Assembly: GCF_040581485.1 (NCBI RefSeq) | Contig: NC_090133.1 | Span: forward strand, 15,872,001-15,936,000 | Origin: Linepithema humile | Taxonomy: Eukaryota > Arthropoda > Insecta > Hymenoptera > Formicidae | Length of the DNA stretch: 64,000 nt | Reading direction: 5' to 3' | In this document: positions 24,901 to 37,148 of the stretch, piece after piece | Layout of the letters: each line of letters opens with the position of its first letter | How positions within the stretch are numbered: the first letter of the stretch is position 1 | Notes under the pieces: model-generated | What the model was told of the DNA's origin: nothing | The model's input: only the letters and a program-made list of their open reading frames with translations | The model's database searches: none | Translations under genes and position numbers: made by a program

Positions 24901-27900
24901 TTTCCCGATGACGCGACAGTACCGCGTAAATTCGATTGATTCTAAAAACAAGTAAAAATTGTCAAACTCAAGATTTATCTGATTTGTTTATCATTCGTTA
25001 TTTTTCATCCTCTTGTACACTATATACCTTGCGCGTTTGTATTATAGAACTTGTTATGCCAAATAGCGACATCAATATTATAGCGATAGTGTAATACAGA
25101 TAACCCTCCGCGAACCATACGGCTAGAGTAAATACTTGAAAAATATAAAATGGGTTTAAAATCTCTAGCAGTAGTAACACGCCGATATTCTGAAGCGGTA
25201 CAACGATATCGTTATTTCCATATACAATACGCCTGTAACAAAAATGACACATTTTTTTGCTGGGAAAAAACTCTACTTTTACAAACACTAATAATGTCTT
25301 GCGTATGTTTGTTTGCGAAAGAAAAAGTAGTTATTATTTTACAAACAACAAATAAAAGTCTAATTTTGCAGGTTAATGTAGTTAATTTAACTCATATGAT
25401 ATATGATCAATTAACATTATAATATTTAACAATATTACCTAAGTAACTGTTCTTCCTTGGACAAGCCGCTGTTGTATGAGGTATGAAGGTCGGAACACAT
25501 TGTGCCATTATCAAGCCCTACAAGTTTGGAAAATATGTTTCTTGTAACATCCCAAATATAACATTTCTTTTTGAACCAAAAAGCTTTGTATTCATGAACT
25601 TCGCAACGTGTGCCGTTTTCTAAATTAATTTTCATTTTTTTATTCTTTATTTTCGCCTCAAGATCTCGATCAACAACACCTAAAGTAGTTGACAGACATT
25701 TCGTGCTGAAAATGCATAGCAATAGAATTAATGAGCCTTGGATTTGTTTCTCTTTATACAAAAAAAGACAGACAATTTAAAAGAAACTTAAAACATATCT
25801 AATAAACAATGCAAATGTGAGAAAATTTATTTATATAAAATTAAATTATTCTTTGATATGTATACAGTACCGCTCAAAAGTATCAGATGCCGAAAACATT
25901 CGCTAATTTCAAACATCAGTAGCTCAGCGCCCAATTATCGTACAGAAACGAAAAAAAATTGCAAATTGAAAAGGAGACTTGTCAGCTTTCTAATCGCGTT
26001 GTAGATCATGTGTCATTGAACTGTTAAATTTACTAACGTAGTTTCTTGTAACGTATTTTTTCTTTATTATTTAAAACAGCTCTCGTTTTTGTGAAATTGA
26101 TCACAGATGAAAATTGTAAAAAGCATTTGAAAGCTTATAGTTTCAGCTTTAATTTCGATTATTAGGATTTTGTCTATAATTTTTTTTTGCATAGTTATTC
26201 AACTTTTTGTGCAAAAGTGCGGTATTTTTGTAATATCACTTAGCTTGAAAACTTGCGACTTATGAGAAAAAGTCAAAAGTAAAAAAAGTTGCGTCTTGTA
26301 GTTATCTATTGGCTGAAATTTTCTTAAATTTTTAGGAGCGATTTTGTTCGTGCATTTTTTACCCATTCCTATTTTTTTTAACGCATGGTCAAATTCAATT
26401 TTTGATAAATAATATTAAGCGATACATAAAATATTTACTATTATTATAAATACAGATTTTTAACAAAATACTTTTTTCTAAATATCTTATGTATAAACAA
26501 AATAATATACATTTTGATTTTATAAAATTGCCAAGCTGAACAAAAGAAAATAAGTAACATTTTGAGCTGTACAAATAATGTATAAATAAAGAAAGTAAAT
26601 AAACGTTATATTTTGCACTATAATGTTCTGACTAAATGGTGGCTATTTTGAGAAAAGCAAAATTTATAACAGATATTATAAAAATACTGTACTTTTGCAC
26701 AAAAAGTTGAATAACTATGCGAAAAAAAAATTGTAGACAAAATCCTAATAATCAAAATTAAAGTTGAAACTATAAGCTTTCAAATGCTTTTTACAATTTT
26801 CATCTGTGATCAATTTCACAAAAATGAGAGCTGTTTTAAATAATAAAGAACAAATACAAAAAACTACGTTAATAAATTTAACGCAGTTCAATGACAAACT
26901 GACATATCTACATGATCTCAACGTGATTAGAAAGCTGAGAGTCTCCTTTTCAATTAGCAATTTTTCGTTTCTGTACGATAATTGGGCGCTGAGCTACTAA
27001 TGTTTAAAATTAGCGAATGTTTTCGGCAGGTGATCTGATACTTTTAAGCGGTACTGTATATATCTCCAAAAAAAAATATTACAAAATAATTAAAAAAACA
27101 TATATATATTTATTACAAAAAAATTGCCTCGATATTTCGATGACAAATGTTATTAATTTGCGTTTTACAATTTTGATCATTATATATACACTATGCTTCT
27201 AATCGAACTCACCTTGTAGAAATTATCTTGACATCTCGTACAAAGTATGACTTGTATTCTCCTTGATAATCATCCTGTATTCGTTATTACCATTATTACT
27301 GTTATTATTATTATATACATAAAAAGTCTATTTAATTATAAATAGTAATAATAGCAATAAAGTGCATAATATTGAGAACAAGAAAAACTTACTATTACGA
27401 GTATTTTTGTTGCGCGAGATAAAGGACATTTCTGATGAGTCGCGTATAAATGCAGCTGAGGATACCAGTGAAACAATAGTCTGACCCATCCGATAGACAA
27501 TATGTATGATACATATGTTAGAATAGATCTCAGTAAACTTTTCTCAAAGCCATAAATACGCTAAAATACCGTACATAGCTATGTATAATAAAGAACAAAT
27601 TCAATATAATGGACTCACTTATAAAAAATTAAAAATTTTTTTTTGCTTAAATAGTATAAATGTTGAATATATTACAGAAAACCAATGTTATGTACGTACA
27701 CATGTTAAGTAACAATGAATTAAAAACCTTCAAAGGTGTGAAAAGTTCCACGTTTAATACGCTTAATGTCACGGTATATGAAATATAACAATCGCATGTG
27801 ACCAACGCTCGCAGATCTGTCGATGTGACAGAAATTCTACTGTATTGTGACGTGTATCACACGATTGTAGCAACAATGCTACGGCAGCAATTTTAAATGT

Positions 27901-28127
27901 ATTTTTAAATTGTTTGGACATTGTTGTAATAACTTGCTTATAAGTGTAAATACTTTTTATATTATTTTTAGAACTTACAGTTTTGTTTAAAATTATTTTA
28001 AAAAATTGAAAATGAATCCATTACGAATTTAAAACATATAAAAAGAGATAGCAATATATACCAGATATTCATTTTGATCAGTATGAATTTTTTGCCATGA
28101 ATCATCCGACTTTTCGTTGTCATTCAT
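18954..28127 (-). CDS. anne: P5B-type ATPase, ATP13A2/ATP13A3-like (late endosomal/lysosomal polyamine transporter)
   Basis: Sixteen coding exons give a complete 1217-residue protein: 28062-28127, 27393-27560, 27213-27274, 25439-25705, 25028-25232, 24743-24941, 24537-24648, 23973-24162, 23648-23848, 23372-23557, 21882-22250, 21637-21778, 20601-20749, 20289-20517, 20059-20140, 18954-19980. All introns are GT-AG and the sum is divisible by three. Motifs in order: NPFYIFQ (M2 region), LTGES (actuator, ~322), PPALPA in M4 (~446, the P5B signature; P5A enzymes have PPELP), DKTGTLTE with phosphorylated Asp (~489), YTKGSPE (nucleotide domain, ~627), MVTGDN and MCGDGANDCGAL (hinge, ~850), then about six C-terminal membrane helices. 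Family members pump polyamines out of late endosomes/lysosomes. Start ATG at 28127 follows acceptor TTCTTAG, so a 5' untranslated exon lies upstream. Flies have one P5B gene (anne); this orthology is inferred. Confidence 0.95.
21210..21478. mobile_element. hAT-like MITE in an ATP13A intron
   Basis: A 269-bp element with short terminal inverted repeats CATTGGCGT ... ACGCCAATG is flanked by a perfect 8-bp direct repeat AATATTAC (21202-21209 and 21479-21486). An 8-bp target-site duplication is the hallmark of hAT transposition. There is no coding capacity, so it is non-autonomous. Confidence 0.85.
22561..22873. mobile_element. foldback MITE in an ATP13A intron
   Basis: Arms of about 45-50 bp (22561-22605 and 22822-22873) are inverted copies with a few mismatches, both containing ATTGTAGATTAAATACAA and a poly-A/T tract followed by TTGTTATGACT. 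The right half carries ATGACGATTATTTGCTACTT, a relative of which occurs at 2054-2080, so the family is dispersed. No ORF. Confidence 0.65.
23143..23182 (-). ncRNA. decayed hammerhead-ribozyme-like motif (Penelope-type relic)
   Basis: On the minus strand TACA-CTGAGGA-TGGC...GCCA-AAAC-GTC-TGTA can be read. CTGAGGA fits the CUGANGA core (23178-23172), TGGC/GCCA forms a stem II, GTC (23149-23147) fits the cleavage triplet and TACA/TGTA closes stem I. The conserved GAAA box appears as AAAA, so activity is doubtful. Such minimal hammerheads are known in Penelope-like retroelements, whose ends share this general sequence. No reverse transcriptase was seen nearby. Confidence 0.4.
25865..27056. mobile_element. 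Tc1/Minos-like foldback element with ~380-bp inverted repeats
   Basis: The termini CAGTACCGCT ... AGCGGTACTG are flanked by TA at 25863-25864 and 27057-27058, as expected for Tc1/mariner insertion. The inverted arms run from 25865 to about 26240 and about 26675 to 27056 at high similarity. The 430-bp centre is AT-rich and has no transposase ORF. Very long inverted repeats recall the Minos type, here non-autonomous. It sits in the intron between the third and fourth coding exons of the ATP13A gene. Confidence 0.88.
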
Positions 28128-28249
28128 CCCTAAGAAAAAAAATAAACTAGTAAGATTATAAAATATATTGACAATTGCGACAAAAAAGTAATGATCTTTT
28201 ACTCTTTCTACTTTGACAAAATAATAGATACTTAAGTCATAGACGCAGC

Positions 28250-28361
28250 AACGCTTGCCGCGCGGCAAAAGACAACGCGGTAGCCAATCAACTTACAACT
28301 TTTCCATAAGAGTGAAAAACTAATTGGCTACCGCATGGCTTTTTGCCGCGCGGCAAACGTT
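28250..28361. promoter_or_regulatory. palindrome upstream of the ATP13A gene with paired CCAAT boxes
   Basis: Two 41-bp inverted arms (28250-28290, 28321-28361) differ at few positions and flank a 30-bp spacer. Each arm holds the self-palindrome TTGCCGCGCGGCAA and a CCAAT box (GCCAAT / ATTGGC). It lies 120-240 bp upstream of the translated start region of the minus-strand ATPase gene. It may be a promoter element or a MITE that donated one. Confidence 0.6.
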
Positions 28362-28369
28362 ACCGTCCT

Positions 28370-31093
28370 GTCTGCAAGAGCCTATATAGATATGTTAGCG
28401 CCGCTAATGAGAGATATCGAGATATCGAGAGATATATGATATATACCGCGTACACGCACAATACCTAGATAGAATAAATATATAAATTATACTACTTGAC
28501 CCATTTTTCGACATATAATTTTAATAATCAGACCTGCCTACGAAATGGCAACTCGACCAACACATTTTAAAGTATATTATAAAAATACCGGAGGCACAAT
28601 AAATATGAAAAAACTCAAGTGCAAGATTACTCGCGTGATAATCGATTGTAATTGCTTTGCGTTTTATTTTTATACTTACTATTATTATTATCGATCATTC
28701 CAAACTTGTCAGATTATTATTCCGTGAGTTCGGAACGGACAGCTTCCTCCGTTACAATCCAATGATGTATTACCGAAGATTGTTAGCCGCCGATTATGCT
28801 GCCTGAAATGTTGCTTGTTATAAACACTAGCCTTCACACTTTCATACGCGTTGTTAAACCTTACGCAAGTTAGTCATCGACTTTGCATAACACATCCTGA
28901 CAGTAATTGTATTATTTGAGCTCATATATTTCTTACGTTATAATCGCTGTCATCAACTGATAGATAAAAATCATCTTACAGATATAATTTGAAAAGATAA
29001 TTATTTATAACGCAATGCGTTGCAATAATTTAATTTATCGCATCTAATATATGTGTCTCTCTGTGAAACTAATCATGCATATGTGATTATATTCTACCTC
29101 AATTTTCGCAACAGCTCCCGTGAGCTTATATAATAAGCTCGGTTATATTGCAGACTAGAATTGCAGTGAAGGGGATTGAGATACACGTGGAACACGTGTG
29201 GAATGTAGATATCAGTTTTTACGTCTTTTTTCATTCGTAGAACCTCTGACCAATTTGACATAAATAAAATTGATTAGAGTTTAAATATTTCAAATTAAAA
29301 ATTGATTGATTGAAATTTGATTAAACTTTATCAATAGATTGATAAATTATAAATTAATAAATAAACGCGAGTAAATATTAATACACTGAATACGCACTGC
29401 TACAGAACATTCAGACACCTTAACATGTTGACTGCCATAATACAAATACCATAGAAATACTGTAATACATCATGGAAATTTTTTAAGTGGAATATGTGCA
29501 AAAAATATTAGTTCTTCAATAAACGTAGTTATGATTGCTTCTGTTTTGACAAACATAGTGTCCTGATAATTTTTTCTGGAGGTGTTATTCATTTGCAGTC
29601 GATATGTTAACAGTGTTTGGTATGTTCACAATCAAATTTCGTAACACCAAGTAAAAAAAAAAATATTTTTTGCTTGTATACTCGTAATAAACCAAAAAAA
29701 TGCTCGTGATAAACCAAAAAAATGAAGAAGATATGTATTACCAAGTGTCCTTGCGAATACGGACGCACTAGCACTATTAATGCACCCGTCTGGCTGATAA
29801 ATGGTAGGTAATAACTCGTTGATAAACGACAAGAGGTTGGTAAATGAGAGATAGGGTTCGTGTAACGTATAATAACAACTTAACTTAACTTTATCTTTAT
29901 AGATATCATTAAGATAATGTTAATATTATTGTACACAGATATTAATGAGTACTATCAAATTGTATCGCAAATAGAATAACTGTTAAACACATTACAGATT
30001 TTTGTGATATGCATGCTTTGATAGAAGACCATTAACATAATGTACATAAAATTCATTTTAAAATAAATTTTTATATTAGGTTTTATTGCATAAAAGTATT
30101 GTTATTGTACAGCGCAGTAAAAGCGCTATGTTAAAAAAAATATCTTATCAAAATTTGCATTAGCATTAATTAATTTCTAAAAACATTTTAAGTGATATAT
30201 TTTATTTTTATAAATTAACTATAAATTAATTATTTCAAATTACTGTATTGGAAAATATTTTTTTTACTATTACTAAATTATTCTTTTATAAACGCCAAAA
30301 ATTAATATCTTTATTTACCTCTATTATCTACACCATATTCTAATAAAAATTTATATTTAAAAAATTTGCTATTTTTTTAAAGTTATATTATTTTAAGAAG
30401 AAAATAAACAGAAGTTTAATAGTTAAAAGAAAATCGAATAGCATTTAAGCGTTATAAATTCTAAATAGCACAATCGGAAATATACTTTACGTCAACTTTA
30501 CTAATTGTAATCATACAACTAAATATATTTGAGAGAATCTACGAACAAAAAGAATACAGTGCTCATATCATTAACACAAATGATTCATGTAAATAAATTT
30601 TATCATATCTGGACGTACGTTTATATTTTAACAAGTGTTACAAGTATATAAGTAAGCATATACAAACTATCGTTTTACACGAATATGTTGAAAAAGAGTG
30701 TCACGAGCCGAAGTAAAATTTTAACTTATTTGCATTTTATCTAAAAAAAAAATTCACGACTAGTGCAACGATATTCATGCAATGATAACAACGTAACGAT
30801 CAGCGGCGATCGATGAGAGTATCGAGTCGAACGTCATTAAAAATTTCAATAAATGAAAGTTTTGCCGAGAAAATGTAAGTTATTGATATTCAATATGTGT
30901 ATTAATAATGTTATAAATGCGTAAATTTCAATTTTTTATTCATTATTTAAAAGCATTTTTTTCCAATACAGAAATGCGGAAAGGACGCGTTGATAATTCG
31001 TAATTCCTCGCATAATGTAAAATAAACTTCCGCTTGTTCTTTTATCCGACTAATACTAATACGTCGTATATAATAAAAATTAAAAAAAAAAAA

Positions 31094-31124
<31 letters not shown>

Positions 31125-33782
31125 TATAGTAACAAATGCTAATACATATTTCAATAGTATTTGTAGTAGTAACAATAGTAGCAGAGCAATAATAACAAAT
31201 ATGCAATAAAATAATAATAAAAAAAATACATACGAAATTTTTTGAGTCTCTTTGACGTTTTTCTTCTTCGTAACGGCAAGAACAATTTTGTGCGCGTGGT
31301 AGAGGCAAGTAATTTCGAAAAACACACCCGTGCTCTCGATTTTAACCAGTTTGTCGAATTTTTACAATATGCGGAATATTTGAAATTTTTTGTAGTATCC
31401 GTTTTTGCGCCCTTTTAAAATATTATCACACAAAGAATAAAGCACTTGTTTAAATACGCGCGAAATCAGTATGACTTGGATTTAACAAAATAATTTGTCT
31501 GTCAAAATTGCTTGAAATTCAAGTAATAAACGAAGGAATCGTAAGACGGAAACTGTAAGAGGCACTATTTGTTATCATTTATACAACACGAGATCAGCGA
31601 GTGAACTTTGGATCAATGGCTAGCGTTCGTTAGCGATACGAGCTTTCCCGCACGATTGATTAACTTGATCTGCTAATGTTTCTTTATATGTTTTTTTGTC
31701 GGCGCGCCGTTTGTTTCGTATCAAGCGTACAGAACTGCACTGTCACATTTTACGCGACTGCTATTAGAGAGAGAGACGAAGCGGAGCGGTGTGGCACGCT
31801 TTAGCCAAGTCTCCCCCGCTCCGCGTTTCACGGATAAGGTGTAACCATTCACCAATCTTTCCGCGCCGTGTTCGCACAAACTTGTGCAATAAATATCTTA
31901 TGGAATATTTTTCATTTCGGTGAATTTCGATAACGGAATTACAATGGAATAATCGAAACCAGAAGAGACATTGGGTTAACAAGTAAGTTGTGAAATGTAA
32001 AAATTTACGCAAGCTGAAACCAGTATTATATTAATGAATGACGTCAATTCATTTTTAACTTTTGTGTAGAAGAAATATTAACCACTGATGATCGAAGCCA
32101 ATTTTTCGTTTTGCTGTTAACTGATTAACATAAGACATACATGCGCGCGTTGCCCGCGCGCATTTTTTTCTGTTCTTTGTTTTTGTATCCGTTTAAACAC
32201 TTTAAACTTAAACTTCAAACAGCTGTTAAAATAAAACTGTCGAAATACAAATTGCAAAACGCAATCAACTCTATCTTCTAATTTATTTTTAGTAATTATT
32301 ATTACAGTGATTGATACAAGATTCTTACATTACTCATATTTCTGAGAAATTATATATTCACAGCATCTCTCTCTATTTATCAAAAAGCATCGCATATCAT
32401 AAGTATGATAAGTCTCTGCGTGTAACACTTTGAAACATTTCGCACTGTATAAAATAATAAGAAATAATGTAAATTATTTTTTTCTAAAAATGTTTATTAA
32501 TTATATTTATTAAAATTTTGTACTTACTATTTATAAATATAAAAATTTTTGACAAAACGGTTATAACAATCACGCAAAAATAATAATTTTATATATTTTA
32601 AAACAACTTTTTTTTATTCTTTCGAAGAATATGTATCGATATGTATTATGTATCAATATTATTAGATTACTATTTGTTACATATACTTTAAAAATTGTTT
32701 TGTTATAACTGAATGGCGCTCTCCGCGATAAATTTCTATCAGTCAAATATTACATACGATATTTTCAAGATTAGTTTATTGAGTATAACACAATAGAGAA
32801 GATTAGATAATTATACATACAAACAATATTGCTCTTATTCTTTATCAAAAAATTTAATAACGCGGCAACTTTAATTTATATATATTTCAGATTATACGAT
32901 AAAATTCTTTAAATTAATAACGGTACTGCAGTCAGTGTGTGTGTGTGTGTGTCAAATTATAAATATGACATTACACAGTGAATCCTGATATAAACCATAA
33001 ATATGCACGAATTACGCATTCGCCTTATGTAGACTAAGTGAATAAGCATACAAGTCAAAAAGAAACCTATGTGTTAAATAACTTCATGCGCGGATGAAAA
33101 AAAAAATTAGACGCACATCTCGTACGGATGTGACGCAATGAAATTACCAGCAATTTTCTCATGTAAACATACAAGACAATGTAATTGTTCACGAAATTGT
33201 TCATATAGAAAAAATATACTTTACGCGTCTTATTTTTTCTTTTAAAATTATTCTACGTATCATATGCGCATAAATTTGAGCGACAAAGAGAGAGGAGAGA
33301 GAGAGAGAGACACAAAAAAAATACTTGAAAGTAAAACTGATATCGATTCAAAAAAATAAAAATCCAACGATTCTTGCCATTCGCCGAATATTTTTAAATA
33401 TCTGAAAAAATGATAATACCCGAAGCTTATATTAACAACGCATAGAAAAAAGAAAAGAGTAAATAATGAGTGATCAGGATAATCCCCTTGACGCGTACGC
33501 GAAAGTAAGTTATTGTTTTGCACGGCCTTAATCTCGTGCAACGATCTCTTATCCTATATTTTACCGTTGACATTTATAATCCTTTCGTTGGTACATTTGC
33601 TCTGCACAGTAAGCCTATGAATCGACCTTGAAATATGCTCTCCGATAATCTGCTGGAATATCTAACTGTGCCGTAGCCTCATGAATCATAATTTGTCTGA
33701 ATTCTAAAGCCAGTTTTAGACGATCCGGCAATAAAATTCAAGATAAAAATTCTTTTTATAATTTTACATTAAAAAAAACATT

Positions 33783-33785
<3 letters not shown>
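28370..33785. other. AT-rich intergenic region, no gene seen
   Basis: Only short, low-complexity open frames occur. A (TAA)n run lies at about 31095-31124, a (GT)n run at 32935-32951 and a GA-rich run at 33283-33309. Small GC-richer patches at 30800-30830 and 31610-31860 could hold promoter or untranslated-exon sequence, but no exon can be supported. Confidence 0.5.

Positions 33786-33787
<2 letters not shown>

Positions 33788-33856
<69 letters not shown>
33788..33856. repeat. compound (CT)n(TA)n microsatellite
   Basis: About 13 CT units run directly into about 20 TA units. Confidence 0.95.
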
Positions 33857-33862
<6 letters not shown>

Positions 33863-33969
33863 TTGTAAAAATTTTATCTCGAACTTTACTGCAAATTATA
33901 AATCGCCTAACGTAGGTTTAAAAAGCTGCAATAAACATTAAAAAATATATGAGCACCTCGGAGGTGCTA

Positions 33970-34438
33970 CCCAATAAACATTAGGACATTCTATGTACGT
34001 CCTATGTATATACATATATGCATATTGTATATTCTATGTATATACAGAAAATGTGAAAAGTATATACATCGCATATCCTATGTATGTGAAATAATTACCA
34101 CATGTATGTACATAGAATGTCCATAGTACATACATAGGTATATTCCAAAGATATGCAGTGTACATTCGTGGTATATACATGGGGTATATTGCAAGAATGT
34201 GCAATACACATTCGTGGCATGTACATGAGGTATATTCTATGTATATTTACGCTGTGATCTCGTTTGAATATACAAGTCATGTATATCCATACAATGTCCT
34301 ACGAATATCCCTAAATATACGTAAATTCATGTATATTCTATGTACATAGCATATATATGTACATAGCATATACAGTACATTTTTTCACATTATGGATATT
34401 CCATGTATATATATATAGGATATCGAATGTTTACTGGG
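33970..34438. mobile_element. MITE of the CCCAATAAACATT family (copy A)
   Basis: Starts CCCAATAAACATT and ends AATGTTTACTGGG, flanked by TA at 33968-33969 and 34439-34440. The interior is built from degenerate short units such as GTATATACAT / TATTCTATGTA. It shares its right half with copy B in inverted order. Confidence 0.75.
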
Positions 34439-35262
34439 TATATGACAAAACACTTGACCCAATGTAATTAATTAAATAATGAAATAATTTTAAATTTAAA
34501 TAATTTATTTCTTAACATTAAAAATTTTATGGAAAGTGGACTTTACACTTGACTCTACTCTTAAGTCAATAATAAACAATTTTTATTCATTCGGATATTT
34601 ATCTACCCAATTTCTGAACAATCAGTTTATCTAAATTTCCTGTGTTGGAATTCAGATATTAAATTGATAGAAAAAGTTATTACATCTTTAATATTATTAG
34701 CCGCCTTTTGCAAGTTTTTATATAATTCTCATGATTAAATATGTAAATATGTATATGTATAAATTAATATTTATGGATATTGTGATGTCACTGTGACATT
34801 ATCAGAAAGTTACAGTAATATCATTAATTACAATCGTGGTGATATCATCATAATATGACATAAAATGTCACAGAAATGTTACAACAAATTCCAAAAACAT
34901 TACAAAAACAGTATTCAGTCATTAGTTCATTCGCTTGCCGCTATGTGACGCATTATACGCTATCTATCTCGTATTTAATTACAAGAATTATATAAAACTT
35001 GCAAAAGGCGGCTAATAATATTAAGGATGTAAAAACTTTTTCTATCAGTTTAATATCTGAATCCCAACATAGGGAATTTAGATAAACTGATTATTCAGAA
35101 ATTGGGTGGATAAATATCCGAATGAATAAAAATTGTTTATTATTGACTTAAGAGTAGAGTCCACTTTCCATAAAATTTTTAATGTTATGAAATAAATTAT
35201 TTAAATTGAAAATTATTTCATTATTTAATTAATTACATTGGGCCAAGTGTTTTTGTCACATA
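34439..35262. mobile_element. large inverted repeat (arms ~280-300 bp) between two MITE copies
   Basis: The left arm (34439 to about 34735) and right arm (about 34985 to 35262) are inverted copies with few differences. Shared landmarks are ACACTTG(A/G)CCCAATG, GGAAAGTGGACT and GCCGCCTTTTGC. The centre contains half of another foldback element whose full copy is at 35532-35806. No coding sequence. Confidence 0.75.
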
Positions 35263-36157
35263 CCCAATAAACATTCGATATCCTATGTATATACATGGAA
35301 TATCCATAATGTAAAAAAAACGTACTGTATATACTATGTACATACATAGAATATACATAAATTTACGTATATTTAGGAATATTCATAGGACATTGTATGG
35401 ATATACATAGAATGTATATTCGAACGAGATCGCTGCCTGTATATACACAGAATATACCTCATGTACATTCCATGTATATACATCAAACGTATATACATAC
35501 AATATATGCTGATGTAGATACATTTATGGATGAGGTGACATTTTATGTCATATTATGATGATTTCACCACGACTATAATAATATCACTGTAACTTTCTGA
35601 TAACGTCACGGTGACATCACAATATCTATAAATATTAATTAATATTTAAATATAAAATTAATAATATAAAATAATATAAATATTAATAATATAAAATAAA
35701 TATTTATGGATATTGTGATGTCACTGTGACATTACCAGAAAGTTACAGTGATGTCATTAGTTACAGTCATGGTGATATCATCATAATATGACATAAAATG
35801 TCATCTCATGTACATTCCATCTATATACATCAATTGTATATACATACGATATACGCTGATATAGATACATTTATGGATATTCGTATATATATCTACATCA
35901 GCGTATATCGTATGTATATACGTTTGATGTATATAGATGGAATGTACATGAGTATATTCTGTGTATATTCTGTGCATATACAGGCAGCAATCTCGTTCGA
36001 ATATACATTCTATGTATATCCATACGATGTCCTACAAATATCCCTAAATACACGTAAATTTATGTATATTCTATGTATGTACATAATATATACTGTACGT
36101 TTTATTCACATTATGGACATTCCATGTATATACATAGGATATCGAATGTTTACTGGG
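35263..36157. mobile_element. MITE of the CCCAATAAACATT family (copy B), with inner insertion
   Basis: Starts CCCAATAAACATT and ends AATGTTTACTGGG. It is a true foldback: the first ~210 bp are the inverse of the last ~210 bp (shared TCCTATGTATATACAT, ATCTCGTTCGAATATACA and others). It is longer than copy A because another foldback element is inserted at 35532-35806. Confidence 0.75.
35532..35806. mobile_element. foldback element nested inside MITE copy B
   Basis: Arms carrying TGACATTTTATGTCATATTA and its inverse, plus TGATGTCACTGTGACATTA-type cores, fold on each other around an AT-rich centre. Half of the same element occurs at about 34765-34885. Confidence 0.7.
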
Positions 36158-37148
36158 ATATTGTGCTAAGTCACGTAAACATAACTGTTCAAGAGAAGGA
36201 TCTGTAAAGATTTTTCGTTTTTGATATACTCTCAGTAAAATACTTATGTTTTGCCAATTTTTTTTTTTTCAAACTTCGATATGTTTCAGAAAATGAAGTT
36301 GTGTGATTACGTAATATGACTTTAATGTGACTTAATACAGTATGTTACACAGTGTAATACAGTGTTTACCTGGTGAACGTGTAATCGCAGTATGACTTAA
36401 CTTTATACAGCCAACATCTCCATTTTCATTGAAAACAATTGCCATCAGATAAAAATTGGAATATAGAGTCTTGTGATAATAATAACTCAATTTTCGAAAA
36501 AAAATGTGACTTAACACAGTATACCTTTGAGGTATTCATATATACTCACGCAACGAATCACTTGGCAAAATCAAAAAATAAGAATCATCCTTTATTCTAC
36601 TTTATTCAGCCTAAGTATATATATGTCGTTGTTTTGAATATTTTATTAATTGCAAAATCAATTGAATTCAATGATCATATATACGTTAGACATCCGTATT
36701 TATTGCAACCATTACGCAGCCGCGTGTTTCGTTTATACTTTCTAATCTTATATATACTGTGTATGTGTCTTGTATATAGCGTTGTAAAATTACGTGTGAT
36801 TAACGTTTTTATTGCCCGCATCAACAAATTGTGCACAAACGTACTTTGTTATCGGTAATTTTACAATACGTAATAAAATGTTTCACAAATCTAAGTAATA
36901 AAGTGATAAAATGACAAATAGTATTTCAATAACAACAATTTAATCAGAAATAACTCTAACTTAGCAGTACAAATATTATTGTATATCTATATTACACTAT
37001 ATGTCCTGTTTTAATATCAGTCGATTTAAATTATTGTGTTCAGACAATGCCGTATATACATAGTAAATCGAGATCAAATTTAATTTTGTACAATGCAACG
37101 TCAGAGTATTTACAGAGATATGCTTCTTTTTAGCATCCTTTCTTATAA
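36158..37148. other. AT-rich spacer, no gene seen
   Basis: Contains only low-complexity frames without a credible start. It includes the 3' flank of the HROB gene on the minus strand. Confidence 0.5.

Noticed and set aside
34095..36169. ORFs of ~60-120 codons in the palindromic region
   Set aside because: They are translations of GTATATACAT-type repeats within MITEs.
36439..36858. 139-codon plus-strand frame
   Set aside because: Begins with TTG, not ATG, and is AT-driven hydrophobic low-complexity sequence.
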